In this document: positions 25,938-34,463 of the stretch, piece after piece | Layout of the letters: the number at the start of each line of letters is the position of its first letter | Position numbering within the stretch: position 1 is the first letter of the stretch | NCBI RefSeq assembly: GCF_022179125.1 | Contig: NZ_BPQG01000016.1 | Location: forward strand, 1 to 64,000 | Source: Methylobacterium cerastii | GTDB taxonomy: Bacteria; Pseudomonadota; Alphaproteobacteria; Rhizobiales; Beijerinckiaceae | Length of the DNA: 64,000 bases | Direction: 5' to 3' | The notes under the pieces: model-generated | Told to the model about the DNA's origin: nothing | What the model saw: the letters and a program-made list of their open reading frames with translations, nothing else | Database searches by the model: none | Made by a program: the position numbers and the translations under genes

Positions 25938-26519
25938 TCAGATCCGCTTGGCCAGTTCCGCCGCCGTCTCGTCGGCCGGGCGCATCAGGTTGAGCGCGCC
26001 GAGGAAGCGGTTCTTGCCGTCCATCACGTAGACCAGGGCGGTGTGCTCCATCGTGTAGTCGCCGTCCCTGCCCGGCACCTTGCGGCTGTAGGCGCGATAA
26101 GCCTTCACGGACGCCGCCACCTGGGCCGGGCTGCCGGTGAGCCCGGTGATCCGCGGATCGAAGCTCGACAGGTAGGCCTTGAGGCTCGCCGGCGTGTCCC
26201 GATCCGGGTCGACGGTGATGAAGGCGACCTTCATTGCCTTGGCCTTCGGCCCGAGCGCCGCCAGCACGTCCGAGATCTGCTGCAGGGTCGTCGGGCAGAT
26301 GTCGGGGCAGTGGGTGAAGCCGAAGAACACGAGGTGCGTCGCGCCGGCGAAGTCGGCCTCGGTGACCGCCTTCCCGTCCTGATCCACTAGCGTGAACGGC
26401 CCGCCGACGCTCGAAGCCGCCACCTCCGTCCGTTCCGGCATCAGCGTGAACACGGCCGCGGCCGTGAGCCCGACGAAGCCGAGCACGAAGGCGATGATGG
26501 GCAGGAGGGAGCGGCGCAT
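25938..26519 (-). CDS. SCO1/SenC family copper chaperone-like protein
   Basis: About 193 residues. An N-terminal membrane anchor (LPIIAFVLGFVGLTAAAVF) precedes a thioredoxin-fold domain with the copper-binding CxxxC in HCPDICPTTL and the distal His in YTMEHTALVYV. SCO proteins deliver copper to the CuA site of cytochrome c oxidase or act as thiol-disulfide proteins. No oxidase genes are nearby. It is on the same strand as siroheme synthase but 180 bases away, so probably separate. Confidence 0.93.
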   Translation of the reverse strand: MRRSLLPIIAFVLGFVGLTAAAVFTLMPERTEVAASSVGGPFTLVDQDGKAVTEADFAGATHLVFFGFTHCPDICPTTLQQISDVLAALGPKAKAMKVAFITVDPDRDTPASLKAYLSSFDPRITGLTGSPAQVAASVKAYRAYSRKVPGRDGDYTMEHTALVYVMDGKNRFLGALNLMRPADETAAELAKRI

Positions 26520-26699
26520 GGAGGTGACCTTCTCGCGAAGGCCGCTGGAACAGCATGGGCGGCCGCGGGTGGCAAGGTCGGGGCACTTCTAAGGACCCTG
26601 GCGCTTTGCCTCAGGCCTCGGTATCCACCGCCACGGCCATCCGCCTGGACGCCGGCGCGCCGATCAAGCGCCGACCGCGTGAGGCCTCGACCAACGCGG

Positions 26700-28178
26700 T
26701 CAGGACGCGACGGAGCCCGCTGCTTCGAACGGCGTCGGCAAGGCCACGTCGTCGAGGGCGGACGAAGCCTTCGTGTGGCGCAGGGCTTCGCCGATCATCA
26801 GGATCGCCGGACCGTCCAGGCCTGCCGCGTCCGCGCGGTCGGCAAGGTCGAAGGCCGTGCCCGTCACAACCTGCTGATCGGGGCGGGTGGCGTTGAAGGT
26901 CAGGAGCGCCGGCGTCGCGGGCGCGAGGCCTTCGGCGACCGCGCGCTCCAGCAGCACCCGCAGGGTGCGCTTGGGCATGTAGACCACGGTGGTGACCGAG
27001 GGATCGGCAAGCGCCCCCCAGTTCAGGTCGTCTGGCAGCGCGCCGCGGCGGTCGTGCCCGGTGACGTATTGCAGGCGGCGCGCCGCGTCGCGGTGGGTGA
27101 GCGAGACGCCGAGGGAGGCCGCCGCACCCTGCGCCGCGCTGATCCCCGGCACCACGGCGACGGGGATGCCGGCCTGCCGGCAGGCCTCGATCTCCTCGCC
27201 GGCGCGGCCGAAGATCAGCGGGTCGCCGGACTTGAGGCGCACCACCTGCTTGCCGGACTTGGCGAGCGAGACCATCAGCGCGTTGATGTCGTCCTGGCGG
27301 CAGGACGGCCCATGGCCGGTCTTGCCCACCAGCATCGTGCGCGCCTCGCGGCGGGCGTAATCCAGGATCTCGGGGGCGACGAGGTCGTCGTAGAGGATCA
27401 CGTCGGCGTTGCGTAAGGAACGCAGCGCCTTCAACGTCAGCAGCTCGGCGTCGCCCGGCCCGGCGCCGACGAGCGTCACCGCCCCGCCCTTGGGCGCGGA
27501 TTCGGTCTGCGCGAGCAGCCGTTCGAGGTCCGCGTCCGTCGGCGCCCGGTCCGGCTCGGCGAAGGCCAGATCCGAAAACCGTTCCCAGAAGCCGCGGCGC
27601 TCGGCAAAGCCGTGGAAGCGCGCGGTGACACCCTCGCGCCAGTCCCGCGCCGCCGCGACCCAGCGCGAAAACCCGCGCGGCAGCATCGCTTCGATGCGCG
27701 CCCGCACGGTCTGCCCGAAGACCGGCACCGCGCCTTCCGTCGAGATGCCGACCACCAAGGGCGAGCGGTTGACGATGGCGCCGAACTTCACGTCGCAGAG
27801 ATGCGGCCGGTCGACGGCGTTGACGATGGCGCCGGTGCCGCGCGCGGCGGCGACGAAGGCAACGCACTCGGCCTCGTCATCCATCGCGCCGATGCAGAAG
27901 GCCGAGCCCCACAAGTCGTCCGGCGCCCAGGCGCGCTCGTGTAGGGTCACGCTGCCGGCGACGACCTCGCCCGGCACGCTTCGCATCTCTTCGCTCGGCT
28001 CCGCCGCGTAGACGTCGACGTGGGCGCCGGCGGCGGCGAGCAGCTTCACCTTCCAGGGCGCGCCGCCGTTCGAGCCGGCCAGCACCGCGCGCTTGCCCTG
28101 CAGCGGCACGAAGACCGGGAGGACGGCGAGGGGTTCGAGGCCGGCGCGGGTCTCGCGCGGCTGGCGGGGCGTGCTCAT
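26700..28178 (-). CDS. cysG: Siroheme synthase (precorrin-2 dehydrogenase/ferrochelatase + SUMT)
   Basis: About 492 residues from the ATG at 28178; an in-frame ATG at 28208 adds ten residues. The N-terminal half binds NAD (GKRAVLAGSNGGAPWKVKLL) and performs dehydrogenation and Fe insertion. The C-terminal half is uroporphyrinogen-III C-methyltransferase (VTLVGAGPGDAELLTLKAL, RLKSGDPLIFGRAGEE). It makes siroheme, the cofactor of the nitrite reductase encoded at 32646-34430, and is the last gene of the nitrate assimilation cluster. The gap to nasA is 44 bases, so it is probably co-transcribed. In the first domain the usual GxGxxA loop reads GSNGGA. Confidence 0.93.
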   Translation of the reverse strand: MSTPRQPRETRAGLEPLAVLPVFVPLQGKRAVLAGSNGGAPWKVKLLAAAGAHVDVYAAEPSEEMRSVPGEVVAGSVTLHERAWAPDDLWGSAFCIGAMDDEAECVAFVAAARGTGAIVNAVDRPHLCDVKFGAIVNRSPLVVGISTEGAVPVFGQTVRARIEAMLPRGFSRWVAAARDWREGVTARFHGFAERRGFWERFSDLAFAEPDRAPTDADLERLLAQTESAPKGGAVTLVGAGPGDAELLTLKALRSLRNADVILYDDLVAPEILDYARREARTMLVGKTGHGPSCRQDDINALMVSLAKSGKQVVRLKSGDPLIFGRAGEEIEACRQAGIPVAVVPGISAAQGAAASLGVSLTHRDAARRLQYVTGHDRRGALPDDLNWGALADPSVTTVVYMPKRTLRVLLERAVAEGLAPATPALLTFNATRPDQQVVTGTAFDLADRADAAGLDGPAILMIGEALRHTKASSALDDVALPTPFEAAGSVAS

Positions 28179-28222
28179 GAGGGTCGGCTTGGATCTCGTC
28201 TGGGTCACGGACGAACCTGATG

Positions 28223-30910
28223 CTACGCGGCGTCGCGCGCAAGCGCCTCGGGCAGCAGCTTGCGGATCTCAGGGATGCACGAGCCGCAATTCGTGCCGGC
28301 CTTGCAGGCTGCGCCCACCGCCTCGACGGAGCCCGCGCCGCCCGTGATGGCCGCCGTGATGACGTCGAGCCCGACCCCGTGGCAGGCGCAGACCACCGGT
28401 CCAGCGCCGGCGGTGGCGGCGCGGCCCGAGAGCAGGGCGCGGCGCTCGGCCGCGCCGGGCACCGCCCCCGCGAACAGGGCCTTGGCCGCCTCCCAGTCGG
28501 GCCGGCCCGCCTCGGGACCGAGCGCGAGGCAGGCGACGAGGCGCTCGCCGTCGTAGACCGCGCAGCGGTAGCGGCCGCGGGCGTGGTCGGCGTATTCGGC
28601 GAGCTCCAGCCCCTGGAACAGGCCGCGCATCAGCAGCATGGCCTCCCGCGATCCCTCCCGCGTGGCGAATTGCAGGCCCGAGCCGCCGCCGATCGCCGCC
28701 CGCGCCCACCACCACCCGGCCGGCGTCGTCACCGGGTCGCGGCTGAGCAGGAAGCCCCGCGAACGGTAAGAGGCCGCCGCGATCGCCGCCGGCGTCGCCT
28801 TCAGCTCAGGCTGGCCCGAAAGCGGATCGGGCACGCCCCGGACCAGCGCCCCGACGCGGGCCATCGAGGCGTTCGAATCGTTCCAGTGCATCGGCATGAA
28901 CAGGGTGCCGGGCGCCACCGCCTCGGTGACTATCACCTCCAGCTCGGCCGCGCCGTGCGCGGTCGAGACCCGAGCGAGGCCGCCCTCGGCGAGATTCGCG
29001 GCGGTGGCGTCGCGGGGGTGGACCTGGACGAAGGGCACCGGGCGGTGGGCCGAGAGCCGCTGGCTCTTCCCCGTCCGCGTCATCGTGTGCCAGTGGTCGC
29101 GCACGCGCCCGGTGTTCAGCACGAACGGCATCGTTTCGCTCGTGGCCTGGGCCAGCGCCGGCGCCTGCACCGCGACAAAGCGGGCGCGCTTGTCGAAGGT
29201 GAAGAAGCGTCCGTCCGAAAACAGCCGCGCCTTCGTGCCGCCGCGCTTCGTCAGGGGCCACTGCACCGGCAGGTTCGTCTCGTAGGCGGCGTCGCCGATG
29301 TCGGCGAGTGCGCCGATGTCGAAGTCGCGGGTGCCGTTGTTCTCGAAGGCCGAGAGCGCAGCATGCTGGCGGAACACCGCCGCCGCCGAGGTGAAGCCGA
29401 AGGCGGCGCCGTGGCCGAGGCGGCGCCCGACGTCGGCGAGCACCGCCCAGTCCGGCCGCGCTTCGCCCGGCGCCTTGAGGAAGCGGCGCTGGCGCGTGAT
29501 CCGGCGCTCGGAATTCGTGACGGTGCCGTCCTTCTCGCCCCAGGCGAGGGCCGGCAACAGCACGGTCTTCTTGGCCGTCGCGCTGGCGGTGTCGGAATCG
29601 GCCATCACCTCTGAGACGACGAGCAAGTCGAGGCCCTTCAGGGCGTCCTTGATCACGTCGGCCTGCGGCATCGAGACCAGCGGGTTGGTCCCCATCACCC
29701 AGAGCGCCTTGATCTTGCCGCGTGCGATCGCGTCGAACAAAGCCACCGCCTTCATCCCCTCGCCGGTGATGAGGTTCGGCGCGTTCCAGAAGCGGCGGAC
29801 CTTGTCGACCTCCTCGGGTGCGAAGTGCATGTGGGCGGCCAGCATGTTGGCCAAGCCCCCGACCTCGCGCCCGCCCATGGCGTTGGGCTGGCCGGTGAGC
29901 GAGAACGGCCCCGCCCCCGGCTGCCCGATGCGGCCGGTGGCGAGGTGGCAGTTGATGATGGCGTTGCCCTTGTCGGTGCCCTGTGCCGACTGGTTGGCCC
30001 CTTGCGAGAAGGCGGTGACGACGCGCTTCGTGCCGGCGAACAGGTCGAAGAAGGCGGACACGTCCGCCTCCGACAGGCCGGTCGCCGCGGCGGTGGCGGC
30101 CGGCGTCGGCGCGATGGCGCGCGCCCGCTCGAGCGCGCCGTCGTAGCCGGAGGTGTGGTCGGCCACGAAGCGGGCGTCGCAGGCGCCGACCCGGTCGAGA
30201 TGCACCAGCAGCCCCGAGAACAGGGCGCTGTCGGTGCCGGGCCGGAGGCCGAGGAACAGGTCGGCCTCCTCGGCGGTCTCGGTCCGGCGCGGGTCGACCA
30301 CGATCAGCCTGGTGCCGCGCGCCGTGCGCGCGTCCACCATCCGGCGGAATAGGATCGGATGGCACCAGGCGGTGTTGGAGCCGACCAGCACGATCACGTC
30401 GGCCTCGTCGAGGTCCTCGTAGCAGCCGGGCACGGTGTCGGAGCCGAAGGCGCGGCGGTGCGCGGCGACCGCGCTCGACATGCACAGGCGCGAGTTGGTG
30501 TCGACGTGCGGCGTGCCGATGAAGCCCTTCGCGAGCTTGTTGGCGACGTAGTAATCCTCGGTGAGCAATTGCCCGGAGAGGTAGAAGGCGATCGCGTCCG
30601 GCCCGTGCTTCTCGGCCGTGCGGCGGAAGGCGCCGGCGACCGTGCCCAGCGCCGATTCCCAAGACGCCCGCACGCCGTCGACGTGCGGATGCAGCAGGCG
30701 GTTCTCCAGGCCCAGCGTCTCGCCGAGCGCCGAGCCCTTGGAGCACAGGCGGCCGAAATTGGCCGGATGCGCGGTGTCCCCGGCGATCCCGGCGCCGCCC
30801 GTCCCGTCCGGCGTCGCGATCACGCCGCAGCCGACCCCGCAATAGGGGCAGGTGGTCCGAACCGCTGCAGCCTGGCTCGAGACCTTGGGCTCCGGCACGT
30901 GCACGGTCAT
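28223..30910 (-). CDS. nasA: Assimilatory nitrate reductase catalytic subunit
   Basis: About 895 residues, cytoplasmic, no Tat signal. An N-terminal [4Fe-4S] motif (CPYCGVGCG.. then LCSKG) is followed by the molybdopterin oxidoreductase domains (VLVGSNTAWCHPI, GANQSAQGTDKGNAI), a molydopterin dinucleotide-binding domain near 640-760 (VLNTGRVRDHWHTMTRTG) and a C-terminal BFD-type [2Fe-2S] domain (CACHGVGLD.. then CKAGTNCGSC). Nitrate is reduced to nitrite with electrons likely from the flavoprotein at 31045-32649. Start: ATG at 30910, 135 bases after the upstream stop, with a hairpin in between. Confidence 0.95.
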   Translation of the reverse strand: MTVHVPEPKVSSQAAAVRTTCPYCGVGCGVIATPDGTGGAGIAGDTAHPANFGRLCSKGSALGETLGLENRLLHPHVDGVRASWESALGTVAGAFRRTAEKHGPDAIAFYLSGQLLTEDYYVANKLAKGFIGTPHVDTNSRLCMSSAVAAHRRAFGSDTVPGCYEDLDEADVIVLVGSNTAWCHPILFRRMVDARTARGTRLIVVDPRRTETAEEADLFLGLRPGTDSALFSGLLVHLDRVGACDARFVADHTSGYDGALERARAIAPTPAATAAATGLSEADVSAFFDLFAGTKRVVTAFSQGANQSAQGTDKGNAIINCHLATGRIGQPGAGPFSLTGQPNAMGGREVGGLANMLAAHMHFAPEEVDKVRRFWNAPNLITGEGMKAVALFDAIARGKIKALWVMGTNPLVSMPQADVIKDALKGLDLLVVSEVMADSDTASATAKKTVLLPALAWGEKDGTVTNSERRITRQRRFLKAPGEARPDWAVLADVGRRLGHGAAFGFTSAAAVFRQHAALSAFENNGTRDFDIGALADIGDAAYETNLPVQWPLTKRGGTKARLFSDGRFFTFDKRARFVAVQAPALAQATSETMPFVLNTGRVRDHWHTMTRTGKSQRLSAHRPVPFVQVHPRDATAANLAEGGLARVSTAHGAAELEVIVTEAVAPGTLFMPMHWNDSNASMARVGALVRGVPDPLSGQPELKATPAAIAAASYRSRGFLLSRDPVTTPAGWWWARAAIGGGSGLQFATREGSREAMLLMRGLFQGLELAEYADHARGRYRCAVYDGERLVACLALGPEAGRPDWEAAKALFAGAVPGAAERRALLSGRAATAGAGPVVCACHGVGLDVITAAITGGAGSVEAVGAACKAGTNCGSCIPEIRKLLPEALARDAA

Positions 30911-31002
30911 GGCAAGGTCCTCGTGGTTTCGACGTCTTGGTGGTTTCGACGTCGGCCGGCGCGGCGGAGGGCAGCAAGAGTCGGGCCGGGCATTTGCGGA
31001 GT

Positions 31003-31029
31003 CTTCCTCCCCCGCAGAGGGGGGAAGGG
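31003..31029 (-). other. Intercistronic hairpin between flavoprotein gene and nasA
   Basis: On the minus strand CTTCCCCC pairs with GGGG(A)GGAAG around a CTCTGC loop. It lies in the 134-base gap inside the operon. It could stabilise an mRNA end or partly terminate. A direct repeat GGTTTCGACGTC also occurs twice at about 30926-30952. Confidence 0.45.
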
Positions 31030-31044
31030 AAGAACCGTCGCCGC

Positions 31045-32649
31045 TCAGTACACGTCGGCCTGGTAGCGACCGGCCTTCTTCAGGGTGCCGAGATAGGCCA
31101 CCGCCTCGTCGGGCGACTTGCCGCCGTGCTGGGCGGCCACGTCGATGATCGCGCGCTCCACGTCCTTGGCCATGCGCTTGGCGTCGCCGCAGACGTAGAA
31201 GTGGGCGCCGCCCTCCAGCCACTTCCACAGGTCGGCGCCGGTCTCGCGCATGCGGTCCTGGACGTAGGTCTTCTCGGTGCCGTCGCGCGACCAGGCCAGC
31301 GACAGGCGGGTGAGCACCTTGTCGTCGCGCATCTGCGTGAGCTCGTCCTTGTAGAAGAAGTCGCTCGCTTGGCGCTGGTGGCCGTAGAACAGCCAGTTGC
31401 GCCCCGGCGCCTGCGTCGCCGCGCGCTCGCGCAGGAAGGCCCGGAACGGGGCGATGCCGGTGCCGGGGCCGCACATGATCACGTCGGTGGAAAGGTCCGC
31501 GGGGAGCGCGAAGCCGTGCGCCTTCTGCAGGTAGATTTTGGCCCGGGTCTGCTCGGGCATGCGCTCGCCGAGATGCGTCGAGGCGACGCCGAGCCGGAGG
31601 CGCGAGCGGTGGTTGTAGCGCACCGCGTCCACCGTTAGCGAGACTTTGCCCGCATCCATCTTCGGCGAGGACGAGATCGAGTAGAGCCGCGGCTGCAGCT
31701 CGTCGAGGGATTCGAGGAACACCTCGGCGTCGGGACGCGCGCCGGGGAACTTGTGGAGCGCGCCGAGTACGTCGAGGTAGGCGGCGTCGCCGTCCGGGTC
31801 CTCGCCGGCCGAGAGCGCCTTGGCCTTGCGGCGGGCCTCGCCCGAGGTCAGCAGCGAGAGCAGCTGGTAGAGACCGTCGGGGGCGGCGCCGAGCGAGTAG
31901 TCGGCGATCAGCCGGTCGCGGAGCGTCTTGCCGCCGATCACCCGCTCGGGGCGGGCGCCGAGCTCGGCGATCACCGCGTCGGCGAGCGCCGGCGCGTTGG
32001 CCGGGAAGAGGCCGAGCGAGTCGCCGGCCTCGTAGGTGATCGGCGTGTCCCTAAGGTCGAACTCGACGTGCCACGTCTCCTTCTCGCCGCCTGGCTCGTT
32101 GAGCCGGCGCCGGCCGAGGAAGATCGCCTCGACCGGGTTCTCGCGGCAATAGCCCAGCGGGCCGAGGTCGATGGGCTTGTCCGCCGCCGCCGCCTCGCCT
32201 GCGGCCGCAGCCGGGGCGGCCGCGTCGCCCGTGCCGAACTCCTCGTCGAGCTTCTTCAGCATCCGGAGCGTCTCCTTGCCGCCGGGCTGGCAGAGGTTCA
32301 GACGCGCTTCGCTCTTGAGGAAGATGGCGTTGGCGTAGTCGGCGCAGTTGTAGCCGCACTGGCCGCAATCCTGCTGGGCCATCGCCGCCATGAGCTTCTG
32401 CGGCTCGGGCCGGGCCTTGGCCATCTCCATGCGCTCAGTGATCGGCATCGACGGGTCGTGCCAGGGCGCGTCGTCGTTGTCGGCGAGCTTCGGGCCGCCG
32501 GGCATCTCGGCCGTGCCGATCGCGGTGGCGCCCTCGACCGCCGGGCCGAGGAGGGCGGCGAAGTAGCCCGAAAGCCACGAGCGCTGGTCGGCGGAGAACG
32601 GGGCGTTCTCGGGAACGAGGACGAGGGGGGGGGAGACGTGCTCGCTCAT
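31045..32649 (-). CDS. Flavoprotein reductase (sulfite/nitrite-reductase alpha-like) with N-terminal Fe-S motif
   Basis: About 534 residues. The C-terminal two-thirds is the FAD- and NADPH-binding module of CysJ/CPR-type reductases: RLYSISSSP binds FAD, CGPGTGIAPFRAFL and YVCGDAKRMAKDV bind NADPH, and the chain ends in the aromatic residue of DVY. The usual N-terminal flavodoxin domain is absent. Instead residues ~85-110 contain CGQCGYNC with a later Cys in LNLCQPGG, suggesting a [4Fe-4S] cluster like those in RnfB-type proteins. It overlaps the nitrite reductase stop as ATGA, so it most likely feeds electrons to nitrite reductase and/or nitrate reductase. Named by architecture; the exact redox partner is inferred from context. 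Confidence 0.88.
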   Translation of the reverse strand: MSEHVSPPLVLVPENAPFSADQRSWLSGYFAALLGPAVEGATAIGTAEMPGGPKLADNDDAPWHDPSMPITERMEMAKARPEPQKLMAAMAQQDCGQCGYNCADYANAIFLKSEARLNLCQPGGKETLRMLKKLDEEFGTGDAAAPAAAAGEAAAADKPIDLGPLGYCRENPVEAIFLGRRRLNEPGGEKETWHVEFDLRDTPITYEAGDSLGLFPANAPALADAVIAELGARPERVIGGKTLRDRLIADYSLGAAPDGLYQLLSLLTSGEARRKAKALSAGEDPDGDAAYLDVLGALHKFPGARPDAEVFLESLDELQPRLYSISSSPKMDAGKVSLTVDAVRYNHRSRLRLGVASTHLGERMPEQTRAKIYLQKAHGFALPADLSTDVIMCGPGTGIAPFRAFLRERAATQAPGRNWLFYGHQRQASDFFYKDELTQMRDDKVLTRLSLAWSRDGTEKTYVQDRMRETGADLWKWLEGGAHFYVCGDAKRMAKDVERAIIDVAAQHGGKSPDEAVAYLGTLKKAGRYQADVY

Positions 32650-34430
32650 GCGGCTGCCTTGAGGGCTGGCTGTTCTTCGGCAAGGTCGCGCAGGGCTTCC
32701 GGCCCCGTTCGCGCCGTGAAGGTCTGGAAGCTCTCCTCTGGCCCGGTGCGGCGGGCGAGGTAGGTGCGCAGCAGCGCCTCGACGCGTGACGGCGCGTCCT
32801 CGGCCTTAATCGCCGTCCAGATCCCGGTGCCGATCTTCGGGTTCTCGGCGAACCCGCCGCCGACCACGACGTCGTAGCCAGGAACGGTGTCGCCCTCCTC
32901 CGAGACCACCACCTTGGCGCCGATCAGGCCGATGTCGCCGATGTAGTGCTGGGCGCAGGAATGGTGGCAGCCGGTGATGTGGACGTTCACCGGCACGTCG
33001 AGCTCAGGGAGCGTCGCCTCGACGTGGCCGGCGATGATCATCGCGTCGCCCTTAGTGTCCGCGGCGGCGAACTTGCAGCCGTTCGAGCCGGTGCAGGCGA
33101 CGAGGCCCGAGCGGATGCCCGCCGCCTTGGTGGTGAGGCCGAGCGCCGCCACCCGCGCCTCGACCTCGGCGACCTTGACGTCGGGCACGCCGGAGAACAG
33201 GAAGTTCTGCCAGACCGTCATGCGGATCTGCCCGTCGCCGCATTCCTGCGCGATCCGCGCGAGCTCGCGGACCTGATCGCTCATGATCTTGCCCACCGGC
33301 AGGATCACGCCGATCCAGTTGAGGCCGGGCTGCACCTGGGCGTGGACGCCGACATGGGCGAACCGGTCGGTGGCTTTCCGCGGCACGACGTGGGCCGGAT
33401 CGACCCGGTCGAGCTTGTATCCGAGCTTCTCTTCGACCGCGGCGAGGTACTTGTCGAAGCCCCAGGCGTCGAGGACGTACTTCATCCGGCTCTTGTTGCG
33501 GTTCGTCCGGTCGCCGTTCTCGATGAACACGCGGATGATCGCGTCTGAGACCTTGTTGCAATCCTCGGGCTTCAACACGATGCCGGTGTCGCGGGCCAGA
33601 TCCCGGTGGCCGGAGATGCCGCCGAGCACGAGGCGCATCCACACGCCCGGCGTGACGCTCGCGCCCTCCAGCACCTCGATCGCCTGGAAGCCGATGTCGT
33701 TGGTCTCCTCCAGCACCGCGACGATGCCGCCGCCGTCGAAGGCGACGTTGAACTTGCGCGGCAGGCCGTAGAGCGACTGGTCGTTGATGATCCAGTTGTT
33801 CCAGGACTTGGCGAGCGGGCGGGTGTCCAGAAGCTCCTGATGATCGATGCCGGCGGTGGGCGAGCCGGTGACGTTGCGGATGTTATCCGCACCCGAGCCG
33901 CGCGCGGTCAGCCCGATGTCGACCAGCCCGTCGAGGAAGGGCTGGGCGTGCTCGGGCGCGATGTGGCGCACCTGGAGGTTGGCCCGCGTGGTCACGTGGA
34001 CGAAGCCGCCGCCATGCGCGTCGGCGAGGTCGGCGACACCTGAAAACTGCCAGTGGTGCAGGATGCCGTTGGGGATGCGCAGGCGGGCCATGAACGAGGT
34101 CTGGTTCGGGGCGACCCAGAACAGGCCGTGATAGCGCCAGCGGAAGTTGTCCTCGGGCTTCGGCGCCTTGCCCGTCGCCGCCTCGACCTTCAGCCGGTTG
34201 TGGCCCTCGAACGGGTTCTCGGCGCGCTTCCATTTCTCCTGCTCGCAGAGCTTGCCGCCAGCCTTCACCGTGGCGTCCTGCGCCTTGATGTGGATCGCGT
34301 CCGGCCCGGTCGGCTCGGGCGGCGGACCGCCCTGCCCGATGGCCAGGCCGCCCGTCAGCCGGGCGGCGGCCACGCCCGAGGCGAAGCCTTCGAGGTAGCG
34401 CTTCTGCTCGGCGTTGAAGTCTTCAGCCAT
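32646..34430 (-). CDS. nirA: Ferredoxin-type assimilatory nitrite reductase (siroheme, 4Fe-4S)
   Basis: About 594 residues. Two nitrite/sulfite reductase half-domains are each followed by a ferredoxin-like half-domain. The siroheme/[4Fe-4S] ligands are seen as CTGSNGC (C-x5-C) and CHHSC (C-x3-C), and the R/K substrate residues are in TTRANLQVRHI and KSRMKYVLD. It reduces nitrite to ammonium with six electrons. Length and pattern fit NirA rather than the NADH-dependent NirB. The gene downstream in the operon overlaps it (flavoprotein, ATGA) and the upstream gene is 33 bases away. A sulfite-reducing role is the alternative but is disfavoured by the nitrate context. Confidence 0.92.
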   Translation of the reverse strand: MAEDFNAEQKRYLEGFASGVAAARLTGGLAIGQGGPPPEPTGPDAIHIKAQDATVKAGGKLCEQEKWKRAENPFEGHNRLKVEAATGKAPKPEDNFRWRYHGLFWVAPNQTSFMARLRIPNGILHHWQFSGVADLADAHGGGFVHVTTRANLQVRHIAPEHAQPFLDGLVDIGLTARGSGADNIRNVTGSPTAGIDHQELLDTRPLAKSWNNWIINDQSLYGLPRKFNVAFDGGGIVAVLEETNDIGFQAIEVLEGASVTPGVWMRLVLGGISGHRDLARDTGIVLKPEDCNKVSDAIIRVFIENGDRTNRNKSRMKYVLDAWGFDKYLAAVEEKLGYKLDRVDPAHVVPRKATDRFAHVGVHAQVQPGLNWIGVILPVGKIMSDQVRELARIAQECGDGQIRMTVWQNFLFSGVPDVKVAEVEARVAALGLTTKAAGIRSGLVACTGSNGCKFAAADTKGDAMIIAGHVEATLPELDVPVNVHITGCHHSCAQHYIGDIGLIGAKVVVSEEGDTVPGYDVVVGGGFAENPKIGTGIWTAIKAEDAPSRVEALLRTYLARRTGPEESFQTFTARTGPEALRDLAEEQPALKAAA

Positions 34431-34463
34431 GGTCCGCCTCCTTCACGCGGCCAAGATCCTTGC

